Source: Pseudomonadota bacterium (GTDB taxonomy: Bacteria; Pseudomonadota; Alphaproteobacteria; Acetobacterales; Acetobacteraceae). Taken from it: DNA of 7,999 nucleotides. The stretch spans positions 1 through 7,999 of the forward strand of contig JAKAZN010000062.1 in assembly GCA_021815835.1 (NCBI GenBank), written 5' to 3'. The notes below the pieces were generated by a model. It was given only the letters and a program-made list of their open reading frames with translations, ran no database searches and was not told the DNA's origin. Shown piece by piece: positions 1 to 4,807 of this stretch (within the stretch, counting starts at the first letter, position 1; every line of letters begins with the position of its first letter). A program made the translations under genes and the position numbers.

Positions 1-427
1 GCAGGGGCTGGCGCGCCGGCTGCGCGGTATCGATCCGCAGGTCGGCGAAGCGCCCGGCGCGCAGCACGCCGGCGAACATCCGCAACTGCCCGCAGGTGCG
101 GCCACGCTCCCCCTCGATCCGCCCGCGAGGCAGCCCGCTTTCGGCGCAGGCCGCCTCCACCAGCCGGTCGCCCAGCGCCATGATGTTGGCCGCGGCCGCC
201 TCGAGAAAGGCGGCGCGGGCCTCCGGCGTGCTGTCCGCGAACGCGACCGACGCCGCTTCGGCCCGCGCGCAGGCCAGCGCCACCTCGGCGGCGCCGGCCT
301 CGCCGAAACCGGGCGCGCGCGGCTCGCCGGTCGCCGCCGTCCTGCCGTGAAACGCGACGTCCCCCGCCTTCACGAGGCCCGCGCCGAGAAGGGTGATCCC
401 TTCCGCAATATCGATTTCCGCCGTCAT
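1..427 (-). CDS. NADP-type aldehyde dehydrogenase, probable 2-oxoglutarate semialdehyde dehydrogenase (N-terminal part)
   Basis: Only the first 142 codons are in the window; the gene continues beyond base 1. The translation starts MTAEIDIAEGITLLG and resembles the NADP-dependent aldehyde dehydrogenase group that oxidises 2-oxoglutarate semialdehyde (2,5-dioxopentanoate) to 2-oxoglutarate. The visible hallmarks are an ATGEPR strand near residues 32-37, helices rich in Ala and Glu, and the block ESGLPRGRIEGERGRTCGQL at about residues 95-114, which is typical of this group. The NADP-binding and catalytic Cys/Glu regions lie outside the window, so activity cannot be judged. The start is well supported: ATG overlaps the TGA of the upstream lyase gene as ATGA, and AAGGAG precedes it by 8 nt. 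Pairing with a dihydrodipicolinate-synthase-like enzyme fits glucarate/galactarate, pentose or hydroxyproline breakdown. Family call is fairly firm; substrate is inferred. Confidence 0.82.
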   Translation of the reverse strand, partial: MTAEIDIAEGITLLGAGLVKAGDVAFHGRTAATGEPRAPGFGEAGAAEVALACARAEAASVAFADSTPEARAAFLEAAAANIMALGDRLVEAACAESGLPRGRIEGERGRTCGQLRMFAGVLRAGRFADLRIDTAQPARQPL

Positions 428-1347
428 GCCGCGTGCTCCTTCAGCAAACCCCAGGTCACAAGATTCCGATGCAGTTCCGCCTGCTGCCGCTCGGTGAGCG
501 GCCAGGCGCCCGGCGGGCGCACCGCCCCGCAATCCTCACCCATCAGCGCCAGCGCCGCCTTGACCACCGACACGTTGGTGCCGTTGCCCTCCTCGGCGCG
601 CAGCGCCTCGAACGGCTCCATCACCGCGATCAGCGACCGCGCCTTCGCATAGTCGCTGCCTTCCAGGGCTGCATGAATGGCGAGCGAATGCGCCGGCCAG
701 ACATTGATCAGCCCCGAGGTGAAGCCCCGCGCGCCGACCGCGTAGAACGCCGGCGCCCAGGTTTCCGCGAGCCCGCCGACCCAGACCAGCGCCGGATCAG
801 CCCGCTTCATCGCTGCGGCCAGGCGCATCGGCGCCGGCGTCGCCCATTTCACGCCGACAACCTCGGGAATGGCGCAGAGATCGCCGATCGCATCGAGGCC
901 TATCCCATCATTGCGCAGATAGATCACCACCGGCAGCCCCTGCCCGGCCTCGGCGACCCGGCGCACATACTCGACCACCCCGCGCGGCGCGACGAACGGA
1001 TCGGGCGGCTGATGCACCATCAGCGCCGAGGCGCCGGCGGCGCGGGAGGCTCGGGTCAGCGCCAGCGCATCGCCGATCGCCCGCCCGATTCCCGCGATCA
1101 GCGGCACCCGGCCCGCGACCAGTTCCGCCGCAGCATGCACCGCACGCTCGGCCTCATCGGTCGTCAGCGCATAGAATTCGCTGGTATTGCCGTTCGCGGT
1201 GAGGATATGCACCCCGGCGGCCACCGCCCGCTCCACCACCGGCCTGAGCCGGACGGGGGCGAGACGATCACCTGCGTCGAAGGCTGTGGCCAGAATACCG
1301 GAAATGCCCGCCAGCCGGGCACGGAAGGTTTCGCGGTCGAATGTCAT
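424..1347 (-). CDS. Dihydrodipicolinate synthase/N-acetylneuraminate lyase family protein, likely sugar-acid dehydratase
   Basis: Class I aldolase (TIM-barrel) enzyme of 307 aa, close to the family's usual 290-310. Visible family marks: GNTSEF at residues 53-58 (the GTTGE-type pyruvate-binding loop), IYLRN with Tyr143 in the catalytic-tyrosine position, and GVKWA with Lys167 as the expected Schiff-base lysine. VGGLAE and the C-terminal NVSVVKAAL block resemble 5-dehydro-4-deoxyglucarate dehydratases more than lysine-pathway DapA. In that role it would dehydrate and decarboxylate a keto-deoxy sugar acid to 2-oxoglutarate semialdehyde, the substrate of the downstream dehydrogenase. Alternatives are a pyrroline-4-hydroxy-2-carboxylate deaminase of hydroxyproline catabolism or a keto-deoxy-pentonate dehydratase. 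I chose the ATG at 1347 over the in-frame ATGs at 1362 and 1380 because AGGAG lies 5 nt before it and the family alignment begins there. The fold is sure; the substrate is not. Confidence 0.85.
   Translation of the reverse strand: MTFDRETFRARLAGISGILATAFDAGDRLAPVRLRPVVERAVAAGVHILTANGNTSEFYALTTDEAERAVHAAAELVAGRVPLIAGIGRAIGDALALTRASRAAGASALMVHQPPDPFVAPRGVVEYVRRVAEAGQGLPVVIYLRNDGIGLDAIGDLCAIPEVVGVKWATPAPMRLAAAMKRADPALVWVGGLAETWAPAFYAVGARGFTSGLINVWPAHSLAIHAALEGSDYAKARSLIAVMEPFEALRAEEGNGTNVSVVKAALALMGEDCGAVRPPGAWPLTERQQAELHRNLVTWGLLKEHAA
436..441 (-). promoter_or_regulatory. Ribosome binding site of the aldehyde dehydrogenase gene
   Basis: AAGGAG on the minus strand lies inside the last codons of the lyase gene, 8 nt before the ATG at 427. 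It supports translational re-initiation at the ATGA overlap. Confidence 0.7.
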
Positions 1348-1352
1348 GGGCG

Positions 1353-1357
1353 CTCCT
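1353..1357 (-). promoter_or_regulatory. Ribosome binding site deciding the lyase start
   Basis: AGGAG on the minus strand with a 5-nt spacer to the ATG at 1347. The two upstream in-frame ATGs (1362, 1380) would add only a short, unconserved MALDAPMTGAP extension, so the inner start is preferred. Confidence 0.65.
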
Positions 1358-1490
1358 GTCATTGGCGCGTCAAGGGCCATCCGCGGCCCGCCAGTCCGGT
1401 TGACGAACGGACCGAAGCCGGCTGTCGGATCCCCCGGCGGACGACCCGGACCTTAGCCTCGCCCCTCCCTGGAGGCAACAAATTGATCTT

Positions 1491-1520
1491 TATATTTTAC
1501 GAGTCGCCCCATTTTTCCAA
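1491..1520. promoter_or_regulatory. AT-rich patch with candidate -10 elements on both strands
   Basis: On the plus strand TATATT (1491-1496) matches the sigma-70 -10 consensus at five of six bases, but no good -35 stands 16-18 bp upstream. On the minus strand TAAAAT (1499-1494) also matches five of six, with TTGGAA (1520-1515) upstream at a short 15-bp spacing. This is the only AT-rich stretch in the divergent gap, so it is the best place for the start sites. Transcripts would have leaders of about 140-165 nt in each direction. The exact elements are guesses. Confidence 0.28.
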
Positions 1521-1613
1521 CCATATCGAAGGCGCTGTGGCGGAACGACGGCGTCAGGCTGTAACCATTGTGCCGCGGCGGCCGTAAGGCACCATACCAG
1601 CAGGCATTCCGTC

Positions 1614-1638
1614 CATCGGCCATGGGGATGGCCCGATG
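1614..1638 (+). promoter_or_regulatory. Strong hairpin/dyad in the leader of the transporter operon
   Basis: CATCGGCCAT (1614-1623) pairs with ATGGCCCGATG (1628-1638) across a GGGG loop, giving ten base pairs with one bulged C. It ends 29 nt before the MFS start codon and just upstream of the ribosome binding site. There is no T-run after it, so it is not a typical intrinsic terminator. It could be an operator dyad, a 5'-UTR structure that affects translation or RNA stability, or chance in GC-rich DNA. Confidence 0.4.
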
Positions 1639-1667
1639 CTGGAACCCGCCAGCACAGAGGATCGTTC

Positions 1668-3065
1668 ATGACCAGGCACCCTTCCGTCCCTCCATCGGGC
1701 AGTCATCTCCTGCACACGCTATCGGAGCTGAGCTGGAACCGTTTTCACACGATGGCGGTGCTGCTGTTCGGCCTGGGCTGGGCGCTCGATGCGTTCGAGG
1801 TGACGCTGATCGGCAATGTGCTGGGGGCGTTGCGGCAGCATTTCGGGCTTGGCAGCAACGCGATGTCGGTCATTCTGGCCGCATGGTTCGTGGGGCTGAT
1901 GATCGGGGCTGCGGGGTTTGGCGCGCTGTCCGACCGGTTCGGGCGGCGGCGGGTGTTTCTGGCCAGCCTCGTGCTCTATGGCGTAGCGACGCTGGCGACG
2001 GCCTTCGCGCCCGACCTCGCGGCGTTGCTTGCCCTGCGCCTGCTTGGCGGAATCGGCGTGGGGGCGGAATATTCGGCGATCAACGCGGCGATCGCCGAGC
2101 TAGTGCCGAGCCGCTCGCGCGGGCGGGCGGCGGCGATCGTGCTGAATTTCTGGCCGCTGGGCAGTTTCATCGCCGCCTTACTGGCCTGGCTGGTGCTCTC
2201 CGCGCTGCCGCCGGATCTCGGCTGGCGGGTGGTGTTCGGGCTTGGCGGCGTCATCGCGCTGTCCGCCGCCTGGTTTCGCCGGCATCTGCCGGAGAGCCCG
2301 CGCTGGCTGATCGATGCCGGACGGGCGGAGGATGCGCGCGCCATCATCGCCGGGATCGAGGCCGGGCTGACCTCGTTGCCGCCGCCGGCCCCGGTGCCGA
2401 TCGCGCACAGGATTCGCCGCGAGGCGGGGCAGTTCGGGCGGCTCGTGCGGCAATATCCGGGCCGGCTGCTGCTGGGCGCGGCGCTCGATTTCGCCGAGGC
2501 CTCGGGATATTACGGGCTGTTCGCCTTCCTGCCGATCGTTGTTCTCCCGGCGCTGCATCTGCCGGCGGACCGGCTGCCGCTGTTCTATCTCGCCGGCAGT
2601 GTCGGCGCCGCCGTGGGCGGGCTCGCCGCGGCGTCGCTGCTCGACCGGGTCGGGCGGAGCTGGACGGTGGGCGGGTTCTACCTTGCCACCGCACTCGGCC
2701 TCGTGCTGTTCGCCCTGGTGACCGGGCTCGGCGCGGGCTGGATCATGCTCGGCTTCGCGCTGGTGAACCTGCTGGCGACGGGAAGCTGGATCGCCGCCTA
2801 TCCGACCTTCTCGGAACTGTTCCCGACCGCGCTGCGGGCGACGGGGATTGGCGCCTCGGTCGCGGTGGGGCGGGTGGGCGCGGCGCTCTCGCCGTTCCTG
2901 GTCGGCTATGTCGGCGCGCGCTCGATGCCGGCGGCGCTAGTCATGCTCGCCGTGTTCTGGGCGCTGGGGGCCATCGCCATCCTGGTCTGGCGGCTGCGCG
3001 GCGGGATCGAGGCGCGGGGGCTCGCACTTGAGCAGCTCAGCGCCGCACCCGCGCGCGGCGCGTAG
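1668..3065 (+). CDS. MFS transporter (sugar/organic-acid porter type)
   Basis: Inner-membrane secondary transporter of 465 aa, the usual size for a 12-helix major facilitator protein. Motif A, GALSDRFGRRR, is at residues 85-95 in the loop after helix 2, and its degenerate copy LLDRVGRS is at 324-331 in the second half. RLLGGIGVGAE (124-134) and PESPRWL (208-214), followed by a hydrophilic central loop to about 265, are typical of sugar porters and metabolite:H+ symporters. FSELFPTALRATGIG (381-395) is the conserved C-half motif. The N-terminal acidic helix GWALDAFEVTLIG (37-49) is common in aromatic/organic-acid importers. AGAGGA lies 6 nt before the ATG. It is divergent from the lyase/dehydrogenase operon, so it may import that pathway's substrate. 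It is also only 10 bp from the radical SAM gene and may instead serve that pathway. Substrate and direction of transport are unknown. Confidence 0.9.
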   Translation: MTRHPSVPPSGSHLLHTLSELSWNRFHTMAVLLFGLGWALDAFEVTLIGNVLGALRQHFGLGSNAMSVILAAWFVGLMIGAAGFGALSDRFGRRRVFLASLVLYGVATLATAFAPDLAALLALRLLGGIGVGAEYSAINAAIAELVPSRSRGRAAAIVLNFWPLGSFIAALLAWLVLSALPPDLGWRVVFGLGGVIALSAAWFRRHLPESPRWLIDAGRAEDARAIIAGIEAGLTSLPPPAPVPIAHRIRREAGQFGRLVRQYPGRLLLGAALDFAEASGYYGLFAFLPIVVLPALHLPADRLPLFYLAGSVGAAVGGLAAASLLDRVGRSWTVGGFYLATALGLVLFALVTGLGAGWIMLGFALVNLLATGSWIAAYPTFSELFPTALRATGIGASVAVGRVGAALSPFLVGYVGARSMPAALVMLAVFWALGAIAILVWRLRGGIEARGLALEQLSAAPARGA

Positions 3066-3075
3066 GGTGCGGCCG

Positions 3076-4800
3076 ATGCTCGACATGACCACAGGCGAGG
3101 CGTTGATCCCGGTGATCGCGGCGGAGGGACCGGTGCTGGTGTTTGGCGGCTGCTACAGCAACCTGCAGGCGACGCGGGCATTGCTGGACGCGGCGCGGGC
3201 GCACGGGATTCCGCCCGAGCGGATGATCTGCACCGGCGACGTGGTGGCGTATGGCGCCGAACCGCAGGCCTGCGCCGACCTGATCCGCGGCCACGGGATC
3301 GCGACGGTGATGGGCAATTGCGAGGAGCAGCTCGGCGCGGGGGCGGCCGATTGCGGCTGCGGCTTTACCGAAGGCTCGTCCTGCGACCGGCTGGCCGCCG
3401 CCTGGTTCGCCCATGCCGATGCGCGGATCGACGATGCGACGCGGCGCTGGATGGCCGCCCTGCCCCGGCGGATCGACCTTGTGATCGGCGGGCGGCGGCT
3501 CGCGGTGGTGCATGGCGCGCCGAGCCGGATCAACCGTTTCCTGTTCGCCTCCGACCCTGACCTGGTGCTGGCCGGGGAGATCGGCATCACCGGGTGCGAC
3601 GGGGTGATCGCCGGGCATTGCGGCATCGGCTTCACCCGGCGGATCGGCGATCTCGTGTGGCACAATGCGGGGGCGATCGGCATGCCGGCGAATGACGGCA
3701 CGCCGCGCTGCTGGTATTCGATCGTCACCACCACTGACGCCGGGCTGGAGATCGGGCTGCATCCGCTCGACTATGATTACCGCGCGGCGGCGGCGGCGAT
3801 GCGGCGGGCCGGGCTGCCGGAGGAGTATGCCGACACGCTGGAGAGCGGGATCTGGCCCAATCTCGACATTCTGCCGCATGCCGAGCGGGCGGCGACGGCG
3901 ACGCGGCTTGAGCAAAAACCGGCGGCGGATGCGCGCGTGGCGCTGGAGGCGCTGGAGACGCTCTGGTTCAACACCGGCACGCTCTGCAACCTCGCCTGCG
4001 AGGGCTGCTATATCGAAAGCTCGCCGCGCAACGACCGGCTCGGCTGGCTGCGGCTGGAGGGCTTGCGCCGGGTGCTGGACGAGGCCGCGGACCGCCATCC
4101 CGAGCTGCGGGAGATCGGCTTTACCGGCGGCGAGCCGTTCATGAACCCGGAGATCGAGGCGCTGATCGGGCTCGCGCTCGACCGGGGTTATCGGGTGCTG
4201 GTGCTGACCAACGCGATGACGCCGATGCGCCACCACATGGCGGCGATCGCGGACTGGCGGGGGCGGGATCTGCATCTGCGCATCTCGCTCGATCATCATA
4301 CCGAGGCCGGCCATACGGCGCTGCGCGGGACGCGCGCCTGGGGGCCGGCGCTGGAGGGGATCGGCGCGCTGTTCGACGCCGGGTTCCAGCCCTCGATTGC
4401 CGCGCGGCTCGACCCGGCGGTGGAGGACGAGGCGGCGACGCGGGCGGGGTTCGCCCGTTTGTTCGCCGCGCAGGGCTGGGAGATCGACGCGTTCGACCCC
4501 GAGCATCTGGTGCTGTTCCCGGAGATGGACGTGCCGGCGGCGGCGGCGGGGGTGAGCGCTTCCGCCTGGGCGGCGCTGCGGCCGCGCGGGGCGGATGCGA
4601 TGTGCCGCACCTCGCGCATGGTGGTGCAGCGCAAGGGGGCGGAGGAGCTCTCGATCGTCGCCTGCACGCTGCTGCCCTATGAGGCGCGGTTCGATCTGGG
4701 CGGTACGCTGGAGGAAGCCTCCCGGGCGGTGACGCTCGACCATCCGCATTGCGCGCGGTTCTGCGTGTTTGGCGCATCCTCCTGCATGAGTGCGAGGTGA
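3076..4800 (+). CDS. Metallophosphoesterase-like / radical SAM fusion protein
   Basis: Two-domain protein of 574 aa from the ATG at 3076. Residues about 18-230 have a calcineurin-type metallophosphoesterase fold: strand VLVFGG, TGDVVAYG (52-60), VMGNCEE (78-84), VVHGAP (144-149) and GHCG (180-183). The usual DxH is GCY (25-27), GNH is GNC (80-82) and GHTH is GHCG, so several metal ligands are missing. Residues about 290-574 are a radical SAM domain with CxxxCxxC at C304, C308 and C311, GGEP at 351-354 and LRISLDHH at 401-408. The tail holds C510, C530, C559, C563 and C570, which could bind a second iron-sulfur cluster. It is cytosolic; the substrate is unknown. AGGG stands 8 nt before this ATG. 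A TTG at 3028 would overlap the transporter and add only a basic, unconserved stretch. The next gene follows after 7 bp. Domain calls are firm; function is open. Confidence 0.85.
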   Translation: MLDMTTGEALIPVIAAEGPVLVFGGCYSNLQATRALLDAARAHGIPPERMICTGDVVAYGAEPQACADLIRGHGIATVMGNCEEQLGAGAADCGCGFTEGSSCDRLAAAWFAHADARIDDATRRWMAALPRRIDLVIGGRRLAVVHGAPSRINRFLFASDPDLVLAGEIGITGCDGVIAGHCGIGFTRRIGDLVWHNAGAIGMPANDGTPRCWYSIVTTTDAGLEIGLHPLDYDYRAAAAAMRRAGLPEEYADTLESGIWPNLDILPHAERAATATRLEQKPAADARVALEALETLWFNTGTLCNLACEGCYIESSPRNDRLGWLRLEGLRRVLDEAADRHPELREIGFTGGEPFMNPEIEALIGLALDRGYRVLVLTNAMTPMRHHMAAIADWRGRDLHLRISLDHHTEAGHTALRGTRAWGPALEGIGALFDAGFQPSIAARLDPAVEDEAATRAGFARLFAAQGWEIDAFDPEHLVLFPEMDVPAAAAGVSASAWAALRPRGADAMCRTSRMVVQRKGAEELSIVACTLLPYEARFDLGGTLEEASRAVTLDHPHCARFCVFGASSCMSAR

Positions 4801-4802
4801 GG
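4796..4802 (+). promoter_or_regulatory. Ribosome binding site of the VTT-flavoprotein gene
   Basis: GGTGAGG spans the stop codon of the radical SAM gene and lies 5 nt before the ATG at 4808. This favours 4808 over the in-frame GTG at 4790 and implies coupled translation of the two genes. Confidence 0.65.
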
Positions 4803-4807
4803 CAAAT

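Larger units (their letters stand above)
1348..1667. promoter_or_regulatory. Divergent intergenic control region
   Basis: A 320-bp gap between the minus-strand lyase operon and the plus-strand transporter operon. It must carry promoters for both directions. Most of it is GC-rich, but about 1477-1530 is distinctly AT-rich. I see no convincing gene here: the reading frames that cross it are spill-over from shadow frames of the neighbours. No regulator gene is in the window, so any operator would be read by a protein encoded elsewhere. The short inverted repeat CCTCC-CT-GGAGG at 1464-1475 is possible but too short to call an operator. Confidence 0.6.

Noticed and set aside
1464..1475. CCTCC-CT-GGAGG inverted repeat
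   Set aside because: Only five base pairs per arm. It could equally be a chance ribosome-site-like sequence; no second copy was found.
1572..1582. GCCGCGGCGGC palindrome as an operator
   Set aside because: Simple GC-rich self-complementarity of this size is expected often at this base composition.
433..1587. Plus-strand frame opposite the lyase, running into the divergent gap
   Set aside because: Arg/His/Pro-rich shadow of the lyase gene without ribosome binding site or family similarity.
1568..3031. 487-codon plus-strand frame overlapping the MFS gene
   Set aside because: It is in another frame of the same strand and is Arg/Ala/Gly-rich. The MFS frame has the full motif set and membrane-helix pattern.
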